From assembly GCF_003635115.1 (NCBI RefSeq), contig NZ_RBXJ01000003.1:321324-385323 (forward strand): 64,000 nucleotides of DNA, given 5' to 3'. Both the position numbers and the translations under genes were made by a program. This stretch comes from Microbacterium sp. AG1240 (GTDB lineage Bacteria; Actinomycetota; Actinomycetes; Actinomycetales; Microbacteriaceae). Below the pieces are notes generated by a model. That model did not search any database. It worked only from the letters and a program-made list of their open reading frames with translations, and was not told the DNA's origin. This document shows, piece by piece, positions 52,037 to 60,086 of the stretch. The first letter of the stretch is position 1; the number at the start of each line of letters is the position of its first letter.

Positions 52037-52927
52037 GTGGATGATGAGCGGCCGACGCCGACCCGCCGCTCCCGCGCGCGCGCCGTCGAGCGCGGGATCG
52101 CCACCGCGCTGCGTTCGAACGAAGCGGCGCAGGCCTGGACGGTGCTGCGCGTGGCGGTGGCCATCACGGCCGTCGTCGGCGTCGCCGCCCCCGCCGAGGT
52201 GGTGATCCGCGGGGCCATCGAGGGCGACCGCCACGTGCCGACCGTTGCCGCGAACTATTTCGGGTTCTTCACGATGGTGTCGAACACGGCGGCGGCGGTC
52301 GTGCTGCTGTGGGCGGCGGTCTGGTTCTGGGTCACCCGGGGCGCGCGCCGCGAGCCGGCCCCGCTCGCGATGGCTCTGGCCGCCGCGACGACGTGCATCT
52401 TCGTCACCGGGGTCGTCTACAACGTGAACGTGCCCGGCATGCCCATGGCGCGCAACGCGATCCTGCCGTGGGCGAGCGTCATCCTCCACGGGATCGTGCC
52501 GTCGTTCTTCGTGCTCGATCTGTTCCTCGGCCCGAACCGGCGGGCGCTGCCGTGGTCGCGCGTGGCGTGGATCCTCGCCTTCCCCGCCGCGTGGGTCGTC
52601 TACACGCTGGCGCGCGCGAACCTGGTGACGAACACCCTGACCGGCGTGCCGTACTGGTATCCCTACCCGTTCCTCAACCCGTACCAGCCCGGCGGGTACG
52701 TCACCGTCGCCGGCTTCGTGGCGCTCATCGGGCTCGTCGTGCTGCTCGCGGCCTTCGTCGTCGTCGCCGTCGGACGGAAGCGAGGCCGTGATCGCGACGC
52801 TACGGGGCGGGCGGCGGCGTCTCGTCGGAGCCGCGCGACAGGTGGTGGGGGCGCTGCCCCACCTCCGGCACCGGCTGGCCCCCGCGCTGCTGACCCGGAA
52901 GCGGACGGGATCGCCGACCGTAGATGA
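52037..52927 (+). CDS. Pr6Pr family membrane protein
   Basis: A 296-residue polytopic protein of the Pr6Pr/FAR-17a-like family, with six helices between about residues 33 and 245. Typical motifs are NYFGFFTMVSNTAAAVVLL, a TGVVYNVNV turn, WASVILHGIVPSFFVLDLF and PYPFLNPYQPGGYVTV. Function is unknown for the family. GGGGGAGG lies 5 nt before the GTG at 52037. The disordered C-terminus (Arg/Ala/Pro-rich, about 253-296) overlaps the 3' end of the convergent transporter gene by 128 bp. Confidence 0.85.
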   Translation: MDDERPTPTRRSRARAVERGIATALRSNEAAQAWTVLRVAVAITAVVGVAAPAEVVIRGAIEGDRHVPTVAANYFGFFTMVSNTAAAVVLLWAAVWFWVTRGARREPAPLAMALAAATTCIFVTGVVYNVNVPGMPMARNAILPWASVILHGIVPSFFVLDLFLGPNRRALPWSRVAWILAFPAAWVVYTLARANLVTNTLTGVPYWYPYPFLNPYQPGGYVTVAGFVALIGLVVLLAAFVVVAVGRKRGRDRDATGRAAASRRSRATGGGGAAPPPAPAGPRAADPEADGIADRR

Positions 52928-54920
52928 TCTCCGACGAGTCGAGCAGCCACGGCACGAGCGTGATGGAGACGCCGTGCAGCAGCATGAGCTGGTTCGCCAG
53001 GCGACGAGCCCTGCGGTTGTGCAGGAACGTCTCCCACCAGTGCCCCACGATGTACTGCGGCAGGTAGACCGTCACCACCGACGAGCCGTGCTTCTCGCGG
53101 TACTTCTGGATGAAGCCGGCCACCGGCGACGTGTAGGCCCGGTAGGGCGAGTCGATGATGACGAGCGGTACCGGCACCTCGTGCTCGGCCCAGTCCTTCT
53201 GCAGCCGGGCGGCATCGGCCTCGTTCACGGCGACGTGCACCGCGAGCGTCTTGTCGTGATTCGCGGCCAGGGCGTAGTCGATGGCCTTCACGATGGGCTT
53301 CTGCAAACGGTTCACGAGCACGATCGCGACGTCGCCCTCGGCACCGAAGTGCACCGTGTCGTCCATCTCGATCTCGTGCTCGACGTCGCGGTAGTAGCGG
53401 TTCACGCCCACCATCAGCACCGCAAGGATCGGGATGGCGAGGAACACAAGCCACGCGCCGTGGGTGAACTTCGTGATCGTGACGATGATGAGCACGGCCA
53501 CCGTCATGCCGGCGCCGATGGCGTTGATGACGAGGCCGCTGACCGCCGAGCGCCGTTCGTATCGCGCCGAGTCCTGCTGCGCCGCTTCGGGGGTCAGGTC
53601 CTTCAGGCCCTGCAGCGCGCGACGCCAGTGACGCACCATGCCGATCTGGCCCAGGGAGAACGACACGAAGACACCGATGATGTAGAGCTGGATGAGGTCG
53701 GTCTGGTCGGCCTGATAGACGATCAGCACGATGATCGCGACGATGCCGAGCACGATCATGCCGTTGGAGTAGACCAGCCGGTCGCCGCGGGTGTTCAGCG
53801 ACTTCGGCGCGTAGCCGTCGCGAGCGAGGGTCGACCCCAGCAGCGGGAAGCCGTTGAAGGCGGTGTTGGCCGCCAGCAGCAGCACGCAGGCCGTCGCCGC
53901 CTGAATGACGAAGAACGGGATGCTGCCCATGCCGAAGGTCGCCGCGGCCACCTGCGCCATCAGGCTCGGCTGCGGCTGCGTGCAGTCGAAGCCGACGAGG
54001 GTGCAGGGGTTCTCGGCGTAGCGCACGCCCGAGACGAGCGCGACGATCGTCAGGCCCACGAACAGCAGGATCGCGATGATGCCCATGAGGCTCAGCGTCG
54101 TCTGGGCGTTGCGGATCTTCGGCTTGCGGAACGCCGGCACGCCGTTGGAGACGGCCTCGACGCCGGTGAGGGCGGAGCATCCGCTCGAGAAGGCCCGCAG
54201 CACGAGCAGGATCATCGCGGCCTGCGTCAACGACTCCGCTTCCACCGCGTAATCGTGGCTCGACGCGACCGGCGGGTCGCCGGCGACCGTGCGAGCCAGG
54301 CCCACCACGATCATCAGCGCCACGGACCCGATGAAGAGGTACGTGGGGATGGCGAACACCGCGGATGCCTCGCGCACCCCGCGGAGGTTCACGATGACGA
54401 TCAGCACCACGAACCCGACGGCGAACTCGATGCGGAACGGATTGAGCTCGGGGATCGCCGAGATGATGTTGTCGACGCCGGAGGCGACCGACACCGCGAC
54501 GGTCAGGATGTAGTCGACCAGCAGGGCCGCCCCGACGATGACGCCCGGTATCTCGCCCAGGTTGGTGCGTGCGACCTCGTAGTCGCCGCCGCCCGACGGG
54601 TAGGCCTTGATCAGCTGCCGGTAGCTCGTGACCACGACCACGAGCACCAGCACCACGGCACCCGCGACCCAGGGGCTGAAGGTCAGCAGCGCCGTGCCCC
54701 CGATGAGCAGGATCATGAGCAGTTCCTGCGGCGCGTACGCCACCGACGACAGGGCGTCGGAGGCGAAGATCGGCAGCGCCATCTTCTTGGGGAGCAGCTG
54801 GTCGTCGAGCTTCTCCGAGGTCAGCGGATCACCGATCAGCAGGCGTTTCGCCATGGGGGTTTGCGCGACCGGCACGTCCTCGCCGGATTCGCGACCTTCA
54901 TCAGTCACGACGCGCGACAC
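52800..54920 (-). CDS. KimA-like APC family potassium permease
   Basis: A 706-residue APC-superfamily transporter resembling KimA (high-affinity K+/H+ symporter). It has a charged N-terminus containing PMAKRLLIGDPLTSEKLDD and KKMALPIFASDALSSVAYAPQ, twelve helices (about 50-480) and a soluble C-terminal domain (about 490-680) with HVAVNEADAARLQKDW and YLPQYIVGHWWETFLHNRRA, similar to universal-stress domains. In KimA of Bacillus this domain binds cyclic-di-AMP; that is inference here. Its place next to the kdp operon supports a role in potassium uptake. The start is the GTG at 54920, or 54908. Confidence 0.85.
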   Translation of the reverse strand: MSRVVTDEGRESGEDVPVAQTPMAKRLLIGDPLTSEKLDDQLLPKKMALPIFASDALSSVAYAPQELLMILLIGGTALLTFSPWVAGAVVLVLVVVVTSYRQLIKAYPSGGGDYEVARTNLGEIPGVIVGAALLVDYILTVAVSVASGVDNIISAIPELNPFRIEFAVGFVVLIVIVNLRGVREASAVFAIPTYLFIGSVALMIVVGLARTVAGDPPVASSHDYAVEAESLTQAAMILLVLRAFSSGCSALTGVEAVSNGVPAFRKPKIRNAQTTLSLMGIIAILLFVGLTIVALVSGVRYAENPCTLVGFDCTQPQPSLMAQVAAATFGMGSIPFFVIQAATACVLLLAANTAFNGFPLLGSTLARDGYAPKSLNTRGDRLVYSNGMIVLGIVAIIVLIVYQADQTDLIQLYIIGVFVSFSLGQIGMVRHWRRALQGLKDLTPEAAQQDSARYERRSAVSGLVINAIGAGMTVAVLIIVTITKFTHGAWLVFLAIPILAVLMVGVNRYYRDVEHEIEMDDTVHFGAEGDVAIVLVNRLQKPIVKAIDYALAANHDKTLAVHVAVNEADAARLQKDWAEHEVPVPLVIIDSPYRAYTSPVAGFIQKYREKHGSSVVTVYLPQYIVGHWWETFLHNRRARRLANQLMLLHGVSITLVPWLLDSSEIIYGRRSRPLPGQQRGGQPVPEVGQRPHHLSRGSDETPPPAP

Positions 54921-55001
54921 TACGCCCGTATCTCACCCCTGCGCAACGCGACGCGCACGGTGCGGTGTACAACGGCGGAGGGCCACTGGCAAGCTGTGGT
55001 C

Positions 55002-56264
55002 GTGAACGGGGATCCGACGCGGCCGTTGGCGCAGGACGACGCCCGTATCTTCGCGCTCGAATCCGACGCGGTGCTCGGCCACACCCTGAAACTGCTGGTG
55101 CTCGAACCGGGCGCTCCGCTCGACGTCGACGCGGTGCGCGAGCGCATCCTCGCCGGCGTCGACACCTTCCCCCGCGCGCTCGATCGCGTCGTCGTCGGGC
55201 CGTCGGGTGCGGCGTGGCAGAGGGTCGATCGCATCGACCTCGACCACCACGTGCGGAGCCGCTCGGCGGGGACGCCCCACGACCTCCGTCGCGTGGTGGG
55301 GGAGCTCATGTCGCAGCACCTCGACCGCGCGCGACCCCTGTGGACGGTCGACCTGATCGGCCCGCTCGACGACGGCAGTCACGCCGTCGCGGTGCGACTG
55401 CACCACGCGATGGTCGACGGGATCGGCGGCGTGCGTTTCCTCGACGCGGTGCTCCTCGATCCCCACGACGTCCCGCCGCATCCGGTCGGGGTGAGCGCGG
55501 CGGCCCCTGCGATCCCCCGCTGGCTCGAGTGGGAGCGCATGCCCGGAGCCCTGATGCGCGAGCTCGGCCGCCCGGGGGCGCGCTCGCCGTTCGACCGGCC
55601 GATCACCCGCGAGAGGGCGCTCGCCTTCGCCGACCTGCCGCTCGACGGGCTCCGGGCCGTCGGTGCCTCTCGTCCGCAGCACGCGACCGTCAACGACGTG
55701 CTGCTCGCCGTCGTCGCCGGGGGGCTGCGACGATGGATCGGCGGGCTTCCGCAGGCCCGCGGGCACGCCCTCCCGCACCTGCGCGCGCAGATCCCGGTGA
55801 GTCTGCACGTCGAGGGGGAGGCGGCGGCGGCGGGCAACCGCGACTCGTTCCTGAACGTCGATCTGCTCCTCCGCGAGGGCGACGATCTGCGACGCCTCGA
55901 CGGCATCAGCGCCCAGACCCGCGTGCGCAAGCTCGACCACGACGCTGCGCTGATGGACGATCTCTTCCGCGCGCTCGGTCGGGCGGGGTCTGTCGCGCGG
56001 GCCGTCGCCGACAATCCGCGGGAGTTCGGCGTCGCGATCTCGAACGTGCCGGGGCCCCGCACGCCCGTCGTGGTGTCGGGACGGCGGGTCGAACGGCTCT
56101 ACACGTCGTCGGAGCCCGCGGCCCACCACGCCCTGCGCATCTCGGCCATCTCGAGCGCCGACCGGATGGGCGTCGGCTTCTGCGTCGACCCGACCGCCGT
56201 CGCCGACGTCACGGGCCTCGCCGACGCGACGCACGACGCCTTCGACGCGCTCGCCGCGACCTGA
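55002..56264 (+). CDS. Wax ester synthase/diacylglycerol acyltransferase (WS/DGAT) family protein
   Basis: A 420-residue acyltransferase of the WS/DGAT family. The catalytic motif HHAMVDGIGG (about residue 133) matches HHxxxDG; NPREFGVAISNVPGPRTPV is the conserved ND-SNVPGP block near the C-terminus. The family joins acyl-CoA to an alcohol or diacylglycerol to store lipid, acting at the membrane face. The first residues (RIFALESDAVLGHTLKLLVL) are slightly unlike the usual DxxFL opening. Start at GTG 55002; GTG 54996 is an alternative. It is divergent from the transporter. Confidence 0.85.
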   Translation: MNGDPTRPLAQDDARIFALESDAVLGHTLKLLVLEPGAPLDVDAVRERILAGVDTFPRALDRVVVGPSGAAWQRVDRIDLDHHVRSRSAGTPHDLRRVVGELMSQHLDRARPLWTVDLIGPLDDGSHAVAVRLHHAMVDGIGGVRFLDAVLLDPHDVPPHPVGVSAAAPAIPRWLEWERMPGALMRELGRPGARSPFDRPITRERALAFADLPLDGLRAVGASRPQHATVNDVLLAVVAGGLRRWIGGLPQARGHALPHLRAQIPVSLHVEGEAAAAGNRDSFLNVDLLLREGDDLRRLDGISAQTRVRKLDHDAALMDDLFRALGRAGSVARAVADNPREFGVAISNVPGPRTPVVVSGRRVERLYTSSEPAAHHALRISAISSADRMGVGFCVDPTAVADVTGLADATHDAFDALAAT

Positions 56265-56277
56265 CGGGGCCTTCTCA

Positions 56278-56375
56278 CCGGGCGCGACGTTCGGAATGCA
56301 GGACGAACGGCGGCCGCAGCCGGCCCTGGGCGGTGCCGACGTCGATCCGTCCTGGATTCCGAACGTCGCGCCCGG
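56278..56375. repeat. 98-bp inverted repeat with perfect 20-bp arms
   Basis: CCGGGCGCGACGTTCGGAAT (56278-56297) is the exact complement of 56356-56375. Inner AGGACG (56300-56305) and CGTCCT (56348-56353) continue the stem. It lies between two genes on the same strand and could form a very stable hairpin. No open frame lies in it. Confidence 0.85.
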
Positions 56376-56444
56376 GCGACCTCGGCGGTCGCGAGCACGA
56401 TGTCGTCGGTCTCGCGCGGGACGACGGGTGAATACACTCGCAGG

Positions 56445-57509
56445 GTGGATGATCAGGTGCGCAACGGCATCCTCGCGATCGTCGCCGGGGGTCTCGTCGG
56501 GGTTCTGCTGTTCGTTCCCTTCGTCGCCCTCAGCTATCGGCGGCGCGGTCGCCTCACCGCCGGCAGGGCCGTCCTCTGGGCGCTGGCGCTGGTGTATTTC
56601 TGGGCGATCTGGACGTATACGCTCCTCCCGCTCCCCGACCCCGACACGATGCGCTGCGCCGGGACGAACCTCGACATCTGGGCGTTCGTCGACGACATCC
56701 GAGGCGCGGCGCGCCGACCCGGCCCGTTCGTGACCGACCCGGCCATCCTCCAACTCGTTCTGAACGTGCTGCTGTTCGTGCCGCTCGGGTTCTTCCTGCG
56801 CGTGCTCGGCGGCCGCGGCATCCTCGTCGCCCTGCTCGTCGGTCTCGCGACGTCGGTGTTCGTGGAGACCACGCAGGTGACCGGCGTCTGGGGCATCTAC
56901 CCGTGCGCGTACCGGGTCTTCGACGTCGACGACATGCTCACCAACACCCTCGGCGCCGTGGCCGGGTCGCTCCTCGCCCTCGCCGTCCCGTCGCGCTTGC
57001 GCGGAGCCGAGCGCGCCCCCGACGCCGACGTTCCGCGCCCCGTGACCCGTCGGCGGCGGGCGCTCGGCATGCTGTGCGACGCGGTCGGCCTGGGGCTGGT
57101 GATGTCGGTCGTCGGCGTGGTCGTGCAGCTGTGGTTGCAGTTCGTCGTGGGAGATCAGCAGGCCGTCATCGACGGCACCGTCTCGTCGGTGGCCGGTGTG
57201 GTCGTCGGCACCGGGCTCTGGCTCGCGGTGATCCTGGGCACGGGGCGCTCGGTCGGCGATCTCGCCGTGCGGCTGCGGTTCGCGGGAGGGGTGCTGCCGA
57301 CGTGGCTCGCCCGGCCGGTGCGGTGGCTGACCGGGGTGAGCGGATACACGCTGCTCGATGCCCTGCCCGATCCGTGGAGCCTCCTGGCGCTGTTGTTCGT
57401 CGCCGTGACCGCGGTGATGCTGTTCGCATTCCGCGACGGTCGGGGGCTCCCCGGCGTCTTCGGCGCCCGTGTCGTCGACGATCGCGAGGTGCCGGCGCGC
57501 GTGGAGTAG
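56445..57509 (+). CDS. VanZ family membrane protein
   Basis: A 354-residue membrane protein. The VanZ-like core (about 8-195) has helices with YFWAIWTYTLLPLPDP, LQLVLNVLLFVPLGFFLRVL, and FVETTQVTGVWGIYPCAYRVFDVDDMLTN-type signature segments (ETTQ and FDVDDMLTNTLG). A second half (about 200-350) adds four more helices. VanZ proteins influence teicoplanin susceptibility and cell-surface processes, mostly without known mechanism. The GTG at 56445 is preferred with AGG just upstream, though weak. Confidence 0.87.
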   Translation: MDDQVRNGILAIVAGGLVGVLLFVPFVALSYRRRGRLTAGRAVLWALALVYFWAIWTYTLLPLPDPDTMRCAGTNLDIWAFVDDIRGAARRPGPFVTDPAILQLVLNVLLFVPLGFFLRVLGGRGILVALLVGLATSVFVETTQVTGVWGIYPCAYRVFDVDDMLTNTLGAVAGSLLALAVPSRLRGAERAPDADVPRPVTRRRRALGMLCDAVGLGLVMSVVGVVVQLWLQFVVGDQQAVIDGTVSSVAGVVVGTGLWLAVILGTGRSVGDLAVRLRFAGGVLPTWLARPVRWLTGVSGYTLLDALPDPWSLLALLFVAVTAVMLFAFRDGRGLPGVFGARVVDDREVPARVE

Positions 57510-57514
57510 GCCCC

Positions 57515-57593
57515 GCGAGCGCACGGCTTCCCCCCGACCGCACGGCCCGGGTACGCGCACAGCTCGTGCGCTCGGTCGCAACCCGTGCGCTCG
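57515..57593. repeat. Nested palindrome with GTGCG core between convergent genes
   Basis: CGAGCGCACGG (57515-57525) pairs with CCGTGCGCTCG (57583-57593); an inner CCGACCGCACG (57535-57545) pairs with CGTGCGCTCGG with a single mismatch. The place between vanZ-like and XRE genes fits a two-way terminator. Confidence 0.7.
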
Positions 57594-57605
57594 GGCGACG
57601 GATGC

Positions 57606-57881
57606 TCAGGAGGCGACGGGATGCTGCGCGGGAGACGCGCCGGCGTTGACCTCGGCCCACACCTCGTCGAGCGAGAGGTTCAGCACCCCGGCGATCGCGG
57701 CGATCGTGGGGAACGCGGGGGTCGCGATGCGGCCCGATTCGATCTTGCGAAGGGTCTCGGGCGAGACGCCGGCGTCGAGGGCGACGTCGAGCATCGGGCG
57801 TCCGGCGCGGGCGTGGCGCAGAAGCGTGCCGAGGCGTCGGCCGCGTTCGATCTCCTCGGGGCTGAGGGGCAGTCTGACCAT
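57606..57881 (-). CDS. Small XRE-family regulator
   Basis: A 91-residue DNA-binding protein dominated by one helix-turn-helix: LLRHARAGRPMLDVALDAGV-S-PETLRKIESGRIATP. A short helical tail (about 60-80, LSLDEVWAEV) follows. It is divergent from the methionine aminopeptidase gene, with 44 bp between the starts. A partial palindrome ATATGGCCGGTAT lies between them and is a good candidate operator. Confidence 0.88.
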   Translation of the reverse strand: MVRLPLSPEEIERGRRLGTLLRHARAGRPMLDVALDAGVSPETLRKIESGRIATPAFPTIAAIAGVLNLSLDEVWAEVNAGASPAQHPVAS

Positions 57882-57913
57882 GGCCTCGAGTGTAGACGGG
57901 ATGATATGGCCGG

Positions 57914-57919
57914 TATAGT
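57914..57919 (+). promoter_or_regulatory. -10 element of a leaderless promoter for map
   Basis: TATAGT ends 6 nt before the GTG at 57926; no ribosome-binding site can fit, so the mRNA should begin at or near the start codon. The half-palindrome TATGGCCGGTATA overlaps it and may bind the XRE protein. Confidence 0.55.
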
Positions 57920-57925
57920 TATTGG

Positions 57926-58699
57926 GTGATTGAGATCCTGAACTCCGACCAGATCAGCCGCGCGCGGGTCACCGGCGCCCTCGTCGCCGACATCCTCCAC
58001 ACCATCAAGGGCCGCGCGACCGTGGGCACGAACCTGCTCGAGATCGACCGGTGGGCGCAGGAGATGATCGTCGAGGCCGGCGCGACGTCGTGCTACGTCG
58101 ACTACGCGCCGTCGTTCGGGCGGGGGCCGTTCGGCCATTACATCTGCACCGCCGTCAACGACGCCGTGCTGCACGGTCTGCCCCACGACTACGCGCTCGC
58201 CGACGGCGATCTGCTCACGCTCGATCTCGCCGTGGTGAAGGGCGGCATCGCCGCCGACTCCGCCATCAGCTTCATCGTCGGCGAGACGCGGTCGGCCGAC
58301 GACCTCGCGCTGATCGACGCGACCGAGCGCGCGCTGGCCGCGGGCATCGCCGCCGCCCGCCCGGGTGCGAAGGTCGGCGATATCTCGCGCGCGATCGGCG
58401 CGGTGCTCAAAGATGCGGGGTACCCCGTGAACGTCGAGTTCGGAGGGCACGGCATCGGATCGACGATGCACCAGGAGCCCCACGTCGCCAACACCGGTCG
58501 TCCCGGCCGCGGCTACACGTTGCGCCCGGGCCTCCTCCTCGCGCTCGAGCCCTGGGTCATGGCCGACACCGCCGAGCTGGTGACCGACCCCGACGGGTGG
58601 ACCCTCCGCAGCGCGACGGGCGCGCGCACCGCGCACACCGAGCACACGGTCGCGATCACGGACTCGGGCGCCGAGATCCTGACACTGCCTTCGCGCTAG
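57926..58699 (+). CDS. map: Methionine aminopeptidase, type I
   Basis: A 257-residue metallopeptidase removing N-terminal methionine from new proteins in the cytosol. The metal-binding residues are visible: Asp in LLTLDLAVVKGG, Asp in IAADSAISF, His in FGGHGIGSTMHQEPHV, Glu in LLALEPWV and Glu in HTEHTVAIT. Start is the GTG just after the -10 element. It is a second-type paralogue separate from a ribosomal operon copy, with a small XRE regulator divergently placed. Otherwise normal length. Confidence 0.94.
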   Translation: MIEILNSDQISRARVTGALVADILHTIKGRATVGTNLLEIDRWAQEMIVEAGATSCYVDYAPSFGRGPFGHYICTAVNDAVLHGLPHDYALADGDLLTLDLAVVKGGIAADSAISFIVGETRSADDLALIDATERALAAGIAAARPGAKVGDISRAIGAVLKDAGYPVNVEFGGHGIGSTMHQEPHVANTGRPGRGYTLRPGLLLALEPWVMADTAELVTDPDGWTLRSATGARTAHTEHTVAITDSGAEILTLPSR

Positions 58700-58721
58700 T
58701 CCCCTTCGCGGTGGGGTCGCC

Positions 58722-59936
58722 TCAGGCGAGGAACTCCCGAGCCGCGACCACCAGGTTCTCGACACCGCGGTCGAGGGTCGGCTGCAGCACGGGGGCGAAG
58801 TACGGCGAGTGGTTCGTCGGAATGTCACGGTCGATCGTGCCGCCGGCGACAGCATCCGCGAACTTCTGGGGGTCGACGCCGCCCCAGAACCAGAACACCA
58901 GTGGCACGCCGGCCTCGCGGGCGAACCACGACACGTCCTCGCTGCCGGTGAACATGCCGGGGTCGACGACGCTGTCGTCGCCGAACGCGCGCTGGAAGGC
59001 GCCCGTCAGCCGTGCGGTCGCTGTCTCATCGTTGATCGTGGGCGGCAGGGTGTGGTCGGTCGTGATCGTGGGGGTCTGCTCGGCGCCGGATGCTGCGGCC
59101 TCGGCCCGGATGACGCGCTCCACCTTCTCGAGCACCTTGGCGCGCGCTTGGTCGTTCGGGTAGCGCAGGCTCAGTTCGAGCTTCGCCTCGGCGGGGATGA
59201 TGTTGTTCTTCAGACCCGCGTGGATCGAACCGACCGTGACGACCGCGACGTCGCGCGGGTCGATCTCGCGCGAGACGATGGTCTGCAGGCGCATGACGGT
59301 GGCGGCGGCCATGACGATCGGGTCGACCGTGGAGTGCGGGCGCGAGCCGTGCCCGCCGCGGCCGTGCAGCACGACCGTCAGGCCGTCGGAGGCGGCCATC
59401 TGGGTGCCGGGGCGCACCCCGATGACACCCGCCGGCAACGGGGTCACGTGCTGGCCGAGCACGATGTCGGGCCGCGGGTAGCGGTCGAGCACGCCGTCGG
59501 CGATCATCGCCTTCGAGCCGGCGCCGTACTCCTCGGCGGGCTGGAAGACCGCGACGACGGTGCCCGACCATTCGCCCTTCGTGCTCACGAGGCGCTCGAG
59601 AGCGCCCACGAGCGAGGAGACGTGCATGTCGTGGCCGCACGCGTGCATCACGGGAACCTCGAGCCCGGCGGGATCGGTGCTCTTCGCGGTGCTGGCGTAC
59701 TCGAGGCCGGTCTGCTCCTGCACCGGGAGGCCGTCCATGTCGGCGCGCAGCCACACGACCGGTCCGTCGCCGTTCACGATCGACGTGACGAGCCCCGTGC
59801 GTCCGACCCCCTCCTCGACCTCGAGTCCGAGCTCGGTGAGGTGGCGCACGATCACCCCGGCGGTGCGGGTCTCCTGGAACGACAGCTCCGGGTGCTTGTG
59901 CAGGTCGACGTACAGGGCTTCGAGGTCGATCGTCAT
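58722..59936 (-). CDS. M20 family amidohydrolase
   Basis: A 404-residue zinc peptidase/amidohydrolase of M20D type (hippurate/IAA-amino acid hydrolase-like). Metal ligands lie in MHACGHDMHVSSL and FQPAEEYGAGSKAMI; HGRGGHGSRPHSTVDP is the dimerisation-domain signature, and FTGSEDVSWFAREAG near the end contains the last ligand region. It removes an acyl or aminoacyl group, probably in the cytosol. ATG start at 59936. The natural substrate is unknown. Confidence 0.92.
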   Translation of the reverse strand: MTIDLEALYVDLHKHPELSFQETRTAGVIVRHLTELGLEVEEGVGRTGLVTSIVNGDGPVVWLRADMDGLPVQEQTGLEYASTAKSTDPAGLEVPVMHACGHDMHVSSLVGALERLVSTKGEWSGTVVAVFQPAEEYGAGSKAMIADGVLDRYPRPDIVLGQHVTPLPAGVIGVRPGTQMAASDGLTVVLHGRGGHGSRPHSTVDPIVMAAATVMRLQTIVSREIDPRDVAVVTVGSIHAGLKNNIIPAEAKLELSLRYPNDQARAKVLEKVERVIRAEAAASGAEQTPTITTDHTLPPTINDETATARLTGAFQRAFGDDSVVDPGMFTGSEDVSWFAREAGVPLVFWFWGGVDPQKFADAVAGGTIDRDIPTNHSPYFAPVLQPTLDRGVENLVVAAREFLA

Positions 59937-59981
59937 GACCCGAGCCTACGGGGGCGTGCGGTGCTGCCGTCCAGAGCACGT

Positions 59982-60037
59982 CGTCTCGCCGAGGCGACAC
60001 CCTCTTCGCGTCGAGAGCGTGTCACCTCGGCGAGACG
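59982..60037. repeat. Palindrome with CGTCTCGCCGAGG arms
   Basis: CGTCTCGCCGAGGCGACAC (59982-60000) and the complement of 60019-60037 agree at 18 of 19 positions. A further CGTCTCGGTGAG follows. It lies between two minus-strand genes and carries the GTCTCG core shared with other repeats here. Confidence 0.75.
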
Positions 60038-60086
60038 ATGGCGTCTCGGTGAGAAGAGCGGATGCTGCGCGGTGACGCGGGACCCG

